From an uncultured Acetatifactor sp. (GTDB taxonomy: Bacteria > Bacillota > Clostridia > Lachnospirales > Lachnospiraceae), in the NCBI GenBank assembly GCA_910586435.1, contig CAJUGT010000005.1, positions 52,708 through 62,853 of the forward strand: a stretch of 10,146 nucleotides of DNA. Reading direction: 5' to 3'. Both the position numbers and the translations under genes were made by a program. The notes under the pieces were generated by a model. The model was given only the letters and a program-made list of their open reading frames with translations. It ran no database searches and was not told the origin of the DNA. Every line of letters begins with the position of its first letter. Positions within the stretch are counted from its first letter, which is position 1. Shown here piece after piece: positions 1 through 7,063 of this stretch.

Positions 1-190
1 GGATTGCTCCGTTTTCCACATACCACCAGCCTGCTTCATTGGGCACCAGGCCTGTATGACCAAATTGTATTCGGCCATTTTCCACATACCACCAGCCCAC
101 TTCATTGGGGACCAATCCTGTATAATAATCAGCCACCTGATTATTTACAAAATAATACCAATTGCCGTCTTCCGCCGGCAGCAACCCGTT
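1..190 (-). repeat. 66-bp repeats encoding cell-wall-binding modules
   Basis: The stretch around 9-45 recurs around 75-111 with few changes, a 66-bp period that encodes the 22-residue unit GLVPNExGWWYVENGxI. A more diverged unit (NGLLPAEDGNWYYFVNNQV) precedes them. The array continues past the window edge, so its copy number is unknown. Confidence 0.85.
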
Positions 191-2059
191 CCTGTCTTCC
201 TGTACGGGTGGATTGGTCGGTGTCGGCGCAGGAGGATTGGTGGGCTCCGGAATCGGAGTGTTGGTTGGTTCCGGCGCTGGAGGACTGGTGGGCTCCGGTA
301 TCGGAGCGTTGGTTGGTTCCGGCGCTGGAGGATTGGTGGGCTCCGATGTCGGCGGATTCGTCGGTTCCGGTGTCGGCGTAGCCCCTCCTTCTCCTATGAT
401 AAAATCAAACTCATTGCTGATTTCAGGATTAAATTTTGAGCGAACAGTAAGTGTTACTTGCCCGTCCCGCTGAAATGTCAGGCACCCCATACTGCTGTTG
501 GATTCTTCCACAGACACCATGGATTTGTCAGATACCAGCAGTTCCATTTCCTCATTTGAGTCCGAAGGATACATTGTCACCCAATAATACAGTTTTGCTC
601 CCACCTTCTGCTTTGCTTCCCATCTGGTGGAGTAACTTCCTGTTGGGGTAGTATTCCAAAATACAGTCATGTTTGTGGGAACTTTAATCAGGTCATGTAC
701 CCCACAGACAGAACATACCATCTCCGCATATCCATCGCTTATGCCATTGTTCACATACTGATGCCCAACGGTTATCTCAGTCATATTTGAGATATTAAAA
801 TCCGCAAGGTTGATTTCATAAAACTTAACGGTTCCGTTTTTCCACGTATACCACACAAGTTTATTCCCCGCCACCACAGGTACACAGTCGGATAAATTCC
901 CTTCCATTTGATAAGTGGTTCCAATGGCTCTTCCGCTGCCGTCTATTTTCGTGTAATATACCGTATTTTCTCTTGACCACAATACCGTGTATTCATTATA
1001 AGCTGTCTGAACCATCTGGGGCGTAGATGTGGATTGACTTCCCTCACTGTAATCTGTCAGCCAGCGAGTCTCCACCTCTCCCGTAGCCTTTGACACTGCC
1101 GCTACAAATACATTTCTGGTACGTCTGGATGTGTTCTGCTCATCCTGTATGACAGAATTGCCCGCCGCCAGATAATACTCATCCGCAACCGCAAATCCGC
1201 CCACAGACGCCCCGGTAACATTATCGCCAGTTTCACCAGGAAATGACATAACCGAAGTATCTGTACAGTAGCGTCCCTGGAGAAAATTTCCGCTCCTGAC
1301 ATCCACAGGATATTTCAGCAATACCAGGGAGCGGGGATATGCGTCGCCATGATCCAATGTCACAAGCTTTCCATCCTCCACCTCAATAAACTGATTAAAG
1401 GAATGGCTTACATACCCATACCTGATATTGGATACCGAAGTGGAAAAATCCGTAATCTCCATACGGGATGTATCCACCTGAATTGTCACATTCGCCTGAT
1501 GGTTTCTCCCGTCAGAACTCTGATACATCTCATGGCTTGTCCTGATGAGCAGGTATTGCTCACATTCCGCCATTCTCACGGAGCCTGCGTCAAAAGGCAC
1601 CGTTGTATTACAGTCATATAATCCCACAGAGGTAATGCGATTCCAGCTTTTATCATATTTTGTAATCCGAAATACCTCAACCCCTGCGGACTGGGCCGGA
1701 TTTGCCTGCCCTGTCACCAGAAAGTAATTCGTCTCCGTCTCATAAAATCCCCCAAAAATTGGTAATTCCTGCGGCACAATCCGACTGTCACGCAGATTAT
1801 AGGATGCATCGTAATGCTCTACCACAACCCCCTCAATTTCATCCCCTGCCTGAACTCGCATGAACCCGCTTCCATCATAGGACAGATACGACTTAATCGT
1901 ATTAGCCCATCGGCCATAATTCTGAGCCTCAACATTACTTCCCGTGTATGTAGCGCAGGACCTTGTTGCCGCGCTCACATTCCATTGATTCGCAGGCGAC
2001 ATGGCAACACAGAATGCCGTTACCACACACAATAACAACATTTTCCACTTTCTCTTCAT
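1..2059 (-). CDS. Secreted cell-wall-binding repeat protein, C-terminus beyond window edge
   Basis: A minus-strand frame runs unbroken from the ATG at 2059 to the window edge (686 codons seen, no stop), preceded by a good ribosome binding site (GGTGAGG about 8 nt upstream). Residues 1-31 form a signal peptide (Lys/Arg start, hydrophobic core, VSA-A cleavage site). Residues 32 to about 430 are beta-rich with WD/propeller-like segments, including DHGDAYPRS at 236-244, but I cannot name the domain. H433 with C449-x-x-C452-G resembles a small zinc-knuckle-like motif. About 455-555 looks like a bacterial Ig-like domain. A Pro/Thr linker of EPTNPPAP type spans about 560-618. From 624 come cell-wall-binding repeats of about 22 residues (GLVPNExGWWYVENG), of which two and a half are visible. 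I infer a surface protein held non-covalently to the wall; the ligand is unknown. It is transcribed divergently from the sulfatase. Confidence 0.9.
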   Translation of the reverse strand, partial: MKRKWKMLLLCVVTAFCVAMSPANQWNVSAATRSCATYTGSNVEAQNYGRWANTIKSYLSYDGSGFMRVQAGDEIEGVVVEHYDASYNLRDSRIVPQELPIFGGFYETETNYFLVTGQANPAQSAGVEVFRITKYDKSWNRITSVGLYDCNTTVPFDAGSVRMAECEQYLLIRTSHEMYQSSDGRNHQANVTIQVDTSRMEITDFSTSVSNIRYGYVSHSFNQFIEVEDGKLVTLDHGDAYPRSLVLLKYPVDVRSGNFLQGRYCTDTSVMSFPGETGDNVTGASVGGFAVADEYYLAAGNSVIQDEQNTSRRTRNVFVAAVSKATGEVETRWLTDYSEGSQSTSTPQMVQTAYNEYTVLWSRENTVYYTKIDGSGRAIGTTYQMEGNLSDCVPVVAGNKLVWYTWKNGTVKFYEINLADFNISNMTEITVGHQYVNNGISDGYAEMVCSVCGVHDLIKVPTNMTVFWNTTPTGSYSTRWEAKQKVGAKLYYWVTMYPSDSNEEMELLVSDKSMVSVEESNSSMGCLTFQRDGQVTLTVRSKFNPEISNEFDFIIGEGGATPTPEPTNPPTSEPTNPPAPEPTNAPIPEPTSPPAPEPTNTPIPEPTNPPAPTPTNPPVQEDRNGLLPAEDGNWYYFVNNQVADYYTGLVPNEVGWWYVENGRIQFGHTGLVPNEAGWWYVENGAI
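231..377 (-). repeat. 48-bp tandem repeat encoding Pro/Thr linker
   Basis: Units begin at 231, 279 and 327 with an exact 48-bp period; the first two are nearly identical and the third decays. Each encodes 16 residues of the form EPT(N/S)PPAPEPTN(A/T)PIP. This is an extended, probably rigid spacer between the ectodomain and the wall-binding repeats, and copy number is likely to vary between strains. Confidence 0.9.
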
Positions 2060-2111
2060 AAATACCCTCACCCTTTCTTACTCTATGACCAACAACTGCT
2101 TTGACCTCTTC

Positions 2112-2140
2112 ATTATATCATCCGCAACCTTTATTTACAA
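2112..2140 (-). promoter_or_regulatory. Promoter of secreted wall-binding protein
   Basis: On the minus strand TTGTAA (2140-2135), a 17-bp spacer and a perfect TATAAT (2117-2112) form a sigma-A type promoter. It would start transcription about 45-50 nt upstream of the ATG at 2059. It lies back to back with the sulfatase promoter, 20 bp away. Confidence 0.7.
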
Positions 2141-2159
2141 TGGCAATTTAGATATAGAC

Positions 2160-2188
2160 TGGACATCCCTGGCTGCTTACGGTATAAT
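2160..2188 (+). promoter_or_regulatory. Promoter of sulfatase gene
   Basis: TGGACA (2160-2165), a 17-bp spacer and a perfect TATAAT (2183-2188) form a strong sigma-A type promoter. Initiation near 2195 would fall inside the TTGACAC-N11-GTGTC inverted repeat (2190-2212), so that repeat either overlaps the start site as an operator or forms a hairpin at the very 5' end of the transcript. Confidence 0.65.
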
Positions 2189-2300
2189 GTTGACACCGAA
2201 GGGCGTTGTGTCTGCTCTTGGTTCCATGTGTGCTTAAGCGCATGGAATCGAAACGGCCGAATGGCCTTCTTTACCATGATTGTACGTAATCACGGCATCA
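2181..2300 (+). repeat. Intergenic repeat module, copy 1 (A plus B parts)
   Basis: Part A: GGTATAATG, then TTGACAC (2190-2196), 11 nt, and GTGTC (2208-2212), followed by a stem-loop with arms TTCCATG and CATGGAA (2222-2247). Part B: CGGCCGAATGGCC (2254-2266) and a second inverted repeat, CCATGATT against AATCACGG (about 2274-2295, one mismatch). The same parts in the same order recur at 6843-6992. The copy lies wholly within the predicted sulfatase leader. Confidence 0.7.
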
Positions 2301-2320
2301 TAATAGCGGAGGGTTATGAC

Positions 2321-3667
2321 ATGGATTATAATGTAATTTTTTTCTTTACCGACCAACAAAGGTATGATACCACGGGCATGGCCCACAATCCCTGTGGACT
2401 CACCCCCCATTTTGACCGCATGGCCATGGACGGCACTTACGCAGAGTATGCTTTTACTCCCCAGCCTGTCTGCGGCCCCGCCAGAGCCGTGCTTCAAACT
2501 GGAAAATACGCTACTGCCACCGGCAATTTCCGAAACGGAATCGTTTTGTCCAGAGCGCACAGAACAATGGCGGATTATTTCAACGAAGCGGGATACGACA
2601 CGGGATACATTGGCAAATGGCATCTGGCAGAGGGAAGACATGCCGTCCCCGAAGAACAGCGTGGCGGTTATCAATGGTGGCTGGGGGCAAATTCCCTGGA
2701 ACATACCTCCACTGCCTATCACACCCTGGTCTATGACAATGAAAACAATCCGGTAGAACTGCCCGGATACAGAGTGGATGCCCTGACGGATGCCGCTATC
2801 CGTTTTCTCGATGACAAAAAGGATTCCGGAAAGCCTTTCTTTCTGTTCCTCTCTTTTCTGGAACCTCATTTTCAAAACTGTTTTGACGATTTCCCGGCTC
2901 CCGATGTCTACAAAGACATTCCTGCGGGCTACATCCCCCCTGATCTCGCTTCCCTGAAAGGAACCGCATGGGAACATCTGAGCGGCTACTACGGAATGGT
3001 AAAGCGTCTTGACGAAGCCTTGGGAAGAATACGGGACTGCTTAAAAAGCCTTGGCATGGAAGAGAATACCATATTAATATTTTCCACAGATCATGGCTGT
3101 CATTTTAAGACCCGCAACGGGGAATACAAGCGTTCCTGCCACGAAAGCTCTGTTCGTATTCCACTGGCCTTTTACGGCGGCCCTTTCACAGGCGGCGGAA
3201 AACTGCGGGAAAAAGTAAGTCTGGTAGATCTGGCCCCCACAGTGCTGGATGCCTGCCATATACCTGTTCCGAATGATATGCAGGGTCGTTCTGTAATGCC
3301 ATGGGTCCGCAGGGAAATTACCGCCCCTTCCCATAAAGATATTTTTATCCAGATCAGTGAGAGCCAAGTGGGAAGAGCTATCCGCACTGACAGGTGGAAA
3401 TACGCCGTGGAAGCCCTTGACAAAAACCCCTCCAAAGACGCAGGCAGCCCGGAATACACAGAAACCTTCCTCTATGATTTGGAGCACGACCCTTATGAAC
3501 TGCATAACCTGATTCAGTCCCAGGCCCATGAAAGAGTCTGCGCAGTACTGGCAGATAAATTAATAAAACATATGGAGGACGCTGGGGAACAGGCCCCTGT
3601 CATCCATTCCGTTCCCAAACACAAAATAGGACAGCTTCTGGTATCGGAAGATGAATGGAATCTGTAA
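2321..3667 (+). CDS. Cysteine-type sulfatase (alkaline phosphatase superfamily), cytoplasmic
   Basis: This 448-residue protein belongs to the type I (formylglycine) sulfatases, which hydrolyse sulfate esters on carbohydrates or small molecules. The signature C51-G-P-A-R55 is followed by the usual L-x-T-G stretch; Cys51 would be oxidised to formylglycine by an anaerobic sulfatase-maturating enzyme, which is not in this window. Metal and active-site residues are present: D11 and Q12 (TDQQR), K99 and H101 (GKWHL), and D257-H258 (STDHG). The C-terminal DLEHDPYELHNL is typical of the family, and length is normal. The frame is open further upstream (to 2228), but I chose ATG 2321 because GGAGGG at 2308-2313 sits 7 nt before it and the protein then begins directly with the core strand. 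There is no signal peptide or lipobox, so an imported or intracellular substrate is implied; its identity is unknown. Confidence 0.93.
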   Translation: MDYNVIFFFTDQQRYDTTGMAHNPCGLTPHFDRMAMDGTYAEYAFTPQPVCGPARAVLQTGKYATATGNFRNGIVLSRAHRTMADYFNEAGYDTGYIGKWHLAEGRHAVPEEQRGGYQWWLGANSLEHTSTAYHTLVYDNENNPVELPGYRVDALTDAAIRFLDDKKDSGKPFFLFLSFLEPHFQNCFDDFPAPDVYKDIPAGYIPPDLASLKGTAWEHLSGYYGMVKRLDEALGRIRDCLKSLGMEENTILIFSTDHGCHFKTRNGEYKRSCHESSVRIPLAFYGGPFTGGGKLREKVSLVDLAPTVLDACHIPVPNDMQGRSVMPWVRREITAPSHKDIFIQISESQVGRAIRTDRWKYAVEALDKNPSKDAGSPEYTETFLYDLEHDPYELHNLIQSQAHERVCAVLADKLIKHMEDAGEQAPVIHSVPKHKIGQLLVSEDEWNL

Positions 3668-3750
3668 TGGTTGGTCCGGACTTTATATTTTATGGAAATT
3701 CCCAATGCTGACAGGCATCCTATCATAGTCACGTCGTCAATACTGCCATA

Positions 3751-3805
3751 ACAAAAAAGCGTAAAGCCCCTGAAATCAATTTTCAGAGGATTTACACTTT
3801 TTTGT
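3751..3805. terminator. Bidirectional intrinsic terminator between convergent genes
   Basis: A-rich and T-rich flanks (AAAAAAG at 3753 and CTTTTTTG near 3797) enclose arms of more than 20 bp around a short loop (about 3776-3780). The hairpin has a U-tract in both directions, so it can end the sulfatase transcript (+) and the YbjQ-like transcript (-). Pairing is better as minus-strand RNA (G-U wobbles and one mismatch) than as plus-strand RNA (three mismatches). Confidence 0.85.
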
Positions 3806-3825
3806 CATAGCAACATAATAATCAA

Positions 3826-3947
3826 AGACCCCGCTGCAAGCAACGGGGTATCAAGCTTGCAACGCCCCAAGGAGCGGGGTATTTGACCCTCGCGGCATTC
3901 GCCAACTGTCCGCGCAAGCACGGCCGCTTGGCTCATTGCCCGCGGGA
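3826..3947 (-). ncRNA. Structured 3' UTR element with three CUUG-capped hairpins
   Basis: Read as minus-strand RNA downstream of the YbjQ-like gene, three stems each close on a CUUG loop: CCGUG/CGCGG (3923-3910), CGCUC/GGGCG (3876-3863) and CGUUG/CAGCG (3845-3832, extended by ACCC/GGGU). The first is nested inside GCCAA/UUGGC (3932-3928 with 3905-3901) and an outer GCCCGCGGG/CCCUCGCGG-type stem (3946-3938 with 3896-3887). Each CUUG stem has one G-U pair on the minus strand that becomes an A-C mismatch on the plus strand, which argues for a minus-strand RNA. It could also be a member of a GC-rich intergenic repeat family. The function is unknown. Confidence 0.5.
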
Positions 3948-3975
3948 ATAATAAACCTGCGCATAATCTGTAATC

Positions 3976-4287
3976 TTATTTGAATCTAACTGCCGTACCA
4001 TACGCCATGACTTCCGATGCGCCCGCCATTATGGCACTGGTAGCATACCTCACATTTACCACTGCGTCCGCCTTCAGCATCTCCGCTTTGTCTATCATTC
4101 GCTGTTCCGCAATACCTCTGGCTTCCTCCATCATTTCCGTATAGCCTTTTAATTCGCCGCCAACGATAGATTTAAACCCTGCCCCAAAATCCCTGCCGAT
4201 ATTCTTCGACTCAACCGTGGAGCCGGATACCATGCCAAGCATTTCCAAAGTTTTTCCTTCAATGTAATCTGTGTTTACAATAAGCAT
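3976..4287 (-). CDS. YbjQ/UPF0145 family protein
   Basis: This 103-residue protein matches the YbjQ/UPF0145 (DUF74, putative heavy-metal-binding) family. Its features are an N-terminal strand, GxVSGSTVESKNIGRDFGAG around residues 18-37, a long helix with EARGIAEQRMIDKA, and the ending ADAVVNVRYATSAIM...EVMAYGTAVRF. The family forms small ring-like oligomers; its biochemical role is not established. The frame extends upstream to an ATG at 4395, but the start at 4287 is preferred: GGCGGGAG precedes it closely, it begins at the family's usual N-terminus, and the longer form would cover the promoter. The gene is monocistronic, converges on the sulfatase gene, and is followed by a structured 3' UTR and a terminator. 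Confidence 0.88.
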   Translation of the reverse strand: MLIVNTDYIEGKTLEMLGMVSGSTVESKNIGRDFGAGFKSIVGGELKGYTEMMEEARGIAEQRMIDKAEMLKADAVVNVRYATSAIMAGASEVMAYGTAVRFK

Positions 4288-4320
4288 ATGTCTCCCGCCT
4301 TTCCACATCTTTTTATAAAT

Positions 4321-4349
4321 AGTATAATGTACTGTTCCTATGCTGTCAA
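4321..4349 (-). promoter_or_regulatory. Promoter of YbjQ-like gene
   Basis: On the minus strand a perfect TTGACA (4349-4344), a 17-bp spacer and TATACT (4326-4321) form a near-consensus sigma-A promoter. The predicted start leaves a leader of about 25-30 nt before ATG 4287. Confidence 0.85.
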
Positions 4350-4350
4350 C

Positions 4351-4501
4351 TGCCATAGAACAAATCCACAAGCCACTTGGCACTATCAGGTCCAAACGGC
4401 ATCAACCGTTCCCGCTGCCGTACATCTGCGCCTATTGCCTCCACGAAAAGGGCGCGTGTCGGCCGCCGAACCAATTGGGAAAAACTGTTACATTGGGAAC
4501 T
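4351..4501 (-). pseudogene. Possible minus-strand coding remnant, unrecognised
   Basis: A minus-strand frame without ATG is open from a stop near 4504 down to a TGA that overlaps the -35 box of the YbjQ-like promoter. Its second half has protein-like composition (for example ALFVEAIGADVRQRERLM), suggesting the C-terminal tail of a lost gene. I do not recognise a family and the stretch is short enough to be chance. The plus strand of the same stretch shows nothing convincing. Confidence 0.2.
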
Positions 4502-4514
4502 CTACCGTTAGTAG

Positions 4515-5147
4515 GTGTTCTTTTTTTCCATTCGCTTGTCGCTGTCAGACACCTTGTATCAAGGTAGCCGGCTATATGAGATTGCAGAAATGACAACTAC
4601 TTCCATAACCGGCGCTTATATAAACACTGTTTTCTGTCTCTGTCTGATAATATCAGCAACTTCTTTCGTGTTTGGGATACTGCTGTTTCATCCGGACTTT
4701 CCTGTTTTTGAACAGGCACAACAACAGTGGATGGGATTCCTACAGATAAGTATTTGTATCATTTTCATGGTTATCTATTTCTCCATCCTCTCTTTGCTGC
4801 ACATACTTGATTTCAAAAAAGAGGAAAAAAATATAAGAATATTGTCTTACTTGGGAAAAAATCAGTCTGAACTGAACTCACTGCTTTGCAGGAAGATTCT
4901 GGTGAAACTGTTCTTACCCACGGCAATGTCCTTTGCAGTGCTCTTACCTGCAACACTTTTCATCAATTACAAATTGAATTTTTTCTTTCCTGTATCCATG
5001 CGCAGTATTATCCTAAAGGCAATGGCAGGTTTTATCCTTTGCTTTTTTGCCCTGTATTTATGTTATTTTCACATAATATATTTCACTGCCATTGGCCATA
5101 TGAAACATTGCGCCATACACACATTTCCCCGCCATGATACACACTAA
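4515..5147 (+). pseudogene. Remnant of FtsX-like ABC transporter permease (C-terminal part)
   Basis: About 210 residues are open from a GTG directly after an in-frame TAG (4512-4514). Four hydrophobic segments lie at roughly residues 35-58, 75-95, 128-150 and 165-194. Between the second and third is a cytoplasmic loop with KKEEKNIRILSYLGKNQSEL, the pattern seen in FtsX/MacB-type permeases before the last membrane helices. Full permeases of this class are usually several hundred residues or more, with an extracellular domain missing here. There is no ribosome binding site at the GTG or at the next ATG (4590), and no partner ATPase nearby. I infer a decayed C-terminal fragment of a bacitracin-exporter-like or related permease. 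A small stand-alone membrane protein is possible but less likely. Confidence 0.55.
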
Positions 5148-5300
5148 CCCCCATGCATCGGACTGCCACATCATGCATGAAAATCCAGCGGACACTTTGA
5201 AAATGCGCCCAAATTGTCAGGGACAAGCGTTTTGGCTCACCGCTTCCTGCCCACTGCCCCTGTTCAACGCCCGGCCAGTCAGTCCGCTTGGTATGCAACA
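5148..5300. other. Intergenic, nothing recognised
   Basis: This gap lies between the permease remnant and the 3' end of the MATE gene. Short frames exist on both strands, but none has a ribosome binding site or family resemblance. I see no clear terminator hairpin for the MATE transcript. Confidence 0.4.
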
Positions 5301-6704
5301 TCATTGAGCTTCAAGTGGTTCAGATTTTCTCTCCTTTTTTACCACCAGAAGAGCCACTGTCAAAGCCATCACGGATACCAGTGTGTTGCTTACCATCATG
5401 GTAACGCCAACACTTTCGGTTCCCAGAGCAGTAAAATTTTGCAGCGCCCACAATACCGGAATGCGGAACAGAAATACCCTGCTGAAATTAATCAGCAGCG
5501 TAAGCTTTGTCTTTCCAAGACCAAAAAGAAGCGCCATACAGGAAGAAAATACCCCCAGAGGAATGCAGCCGCCGATAAGTTCATAACGGTTAATCGAAAT
5601 TATCATCTCCTGAAATTCCGTATTTACCACACCTTCTGAAGTGGCAAATAACAGACTGATTGAGCGCAGAAAAGTCATGGTAAAGACAAATCCCACCACC
5701 CCAATCAAGACATTGATACAAATGACCTTCCAAAAGGCTTCTATGGCACGCTTCTTATTACCGCTCCCCAGATTCTGGCTGATGATGGAGGCACAGCCCT
5801 CCTGAAACCCATTCTGAGCACTGGTGGTAAAACCATTGATATTATTGGATATACCCAAAGCCCCCACTGTCAGAGAGCCATACATACTGCTCATGAAATT
5901 CACCACCACCTTGCCAAAGGAAAAAGCTACCTTCTCCACCATCACAGGAAACGAAATATGGAGCATGGGGCCCAAAATTTCCTTACGAAAGCAAATTTCT
6001 TTAAAGGAAAAGCAAAAGGAACTGTCCTTCCTGGTCATGTGGTAAATCCCCGCCCCCAGAATCATACTCTGTGAAATCACGGTGGCTACGGCAATCATTG
6101 TAATGTCAGACTGTAATACATATACAAAATATGCCGTCAACCCCAATTTGGCTGCAATCACCGCAAAATTCAGATACAGTATCCTTCGAGAGTTTCCCCT
6201 GGCCCGCTCTATGGCAATATAGACACTATTCATAAAACTGATGACTATTCCCAGAAGCTCAATGGCAAAATATCGGCTCCCAATGGCTATCAAATTCTCC
6301 GGTGTCCTTGCCAGTCTTAGCATAACAGAGGAAAAGGGCATAAGGCAGAGCAGAACAATTCCCAGGATGCCACAAACGCCAAACAGGGAACTGACCCTCT
6401 TTTTTACCAGTTTATAATCCCCCGCCCCATATGCCTGGCTCACCAGCAGACTGCTGCCAACGGCAAGTCCGCCCCCCACAGCAGATATCATGTGGTTAAT
6501 CTGAGACAAATAAGACACCGCCGAGACAGATTCCGCACTGATATGGGACGCCATCATGGAGTCCAGAATTTTAAAGGCCATGCTCAGACACTGATACAGC
6601 GCCAATGGCATGCCTACCTGCAAAAGAAGCAGCCATAGATTACCGTTCAAGGCGAATTCCCTGAAATTTTCATCCTTTTTAGAGACAGTCAGTTTAGATT
6701 TCAT
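5301..6704 (-). CDS. MATE family efflux transporter
   Basis: This 467-residue integral membrane protein has about twelve hydrophobic segments in two similar halves, the size and layout of MATE (multi-antimicrobial extrusion) exporters, which use Na+ or H+ gradients to expel cationic drugs or metabolites. Typical landmarks are the N-terminal LLLQVGMPLALYQCL, then VSAVSYLSQINHMISAVGGGLAVGSSLLVSQAYGAGD in the first half, and the equivalent QNGFQEGCASIISQNLGSGN in the second. The frame opens at ATG 6731, but ATG 6704 is preferred because GAGGAAGAGG lies just before it while 6731 has no ribosome binding site. The tail is short and Lys/Glu-rich. It is divergent from the AraC-type gene, which may control it (inference). 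The substrate cannot be told from sequence. Confidence 0.92.
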   Translation of the reverse strand: MKSKLTVSKKDENFREFALNGNLWLLLLQVGMPLALYQCLSMAFKILDSMMASHISAESVSAVSYLSQINHMISAVGGGLAVGSSLLVSQAYGAGDYKLVKKRVSSLFGVCGILGIVLLCLMPFSSVMLRLARTPENLIAIGSRYFAIELLGIVISFMNSVYIAIERARGNSRRILYLNFAVIAAKLGLTAYFVYVLQSDITMIAVATVISQSMILGAGIYHMTRKDSSFCFSFKEICFRKEILGPMLHISFPVMVEKVAFSFGKVVVNFMSSMYGSLTVGALGISNNINGFTTSAQNGFQEGCASIISQNLGSGNKKRAIEAFWKVICINVLIGVVGFVFTMTFLRSISLLFATSEGVVNTEFQEMIISINRYELIGGCIPLGVFSSCMALLFGLGKTKLTLLINFSRVFLFRIPVLWALQNFTALGTESVGVTMMVSNTLVSVMALTVALLVVKKERKSEPLEAQ

Positions 6705-6842
6705 CCTCTTCCTCTTTTCTGTACAAAACATGCTTATCAGAATTTTCTATGTCTACTCTAACTTAAAAAACAGGAATATGCCACGAATAAACGATTCTTT
6801 TTTACAAAACTACTGATTTTTTGCCCATTCTGTATAATGTAT

Positions 6843-6992
6843 GGTATAATATTGACACTGAAGGGCATTGTGTCAACTTCTGATTCCAGGCGCGCTAAGG
6901 CGCGCAAAATCATGGTATAATGACCTTATTCGTGGCAGGAAGCGGCCGAATGGCCATCCATACCATGATTGAACTGTAATCATGGTATAATG
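6843..6992 (+). repeat. Intergenic repeat module, copy 2 (A plus B parts)
   Basis: Part A: GGTATAATA, TTGACAC (6852-6858), 11 nt, GTGTCAA (6870-6876), CTTCTGATTCC, and a hairpin GCGCGC-TAAG-GCGCGC (6890-6905). The motif AATCATGGTATAATG (6908-6922) leads into part B: CGGCCGAATGGCC (6943-6955) and a perfect 11-bp inverted repeat, ATACCATGATT (6960-6970) against AATCATGGTAT (6978-6988). The order matches copy 1 upstream of the sulfatase. Confidence 0.8.
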
Positions 6993-7063
6993 TTGACACA
7001 GAAGGACATTGTGTCAACTTCTGATTCCAAATGCGCTAAAGCGCATGAAATTATGGTATAATG
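6983..7063 (+). repeat. Intergenic repeat module, copy 3 (A part)
   Basis: GGTATAATG, TTGACAC (6993-6999), 11 nt, GTGTCAA (7011-7017), CTTCTGATTCC, and a hairpin ATGCGC-TAAA-GCGCAT (7031-7046), then AATTATGGTATAATG (7049-7063). Compared with copy 2 both hairpin arms have changed together, so pairing is conserved while sequence is not. Confidence 0.8.

Noticed and set aside
162..473. Plus-strand frame encoding a Gly/Val-rich repeat protein
   Set aside because: It is the reverse of the Pro/Thr linker repeats of the minus-strand secreted protein, whose frame, signal peptide and ribosome binding site are far better supported.
2228..2320. Upstream extension of the sulfatase (ATG 2228)
   Set aside because: The extra 31 codons run through the repeat module and have no ribosome binding site, while GGAGGG precedes ATG 2321 at ideal spacing.
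2234..2977. 247-codon minus-strand frame opposite the sulfatase
   Set aside because: It is antisense to a well-conserved sulfatase, has no ribosome binding site and no recognisable family.
5083..5304. 73-codon minus-strand frame downstream of MATE
   Set aside because: No ribosome binding site, odd composition (many Trp, His, Met) and overlap with the permease remnant and the MATE stop suggest a chance frame.
6843..7062. TATAAT boxes of the modules as active promoters
   Set aside because: None of the copies between MATE and AraC has a -35 box at 16-18 bp upstream; only the sulfatase copy at 2183 does.
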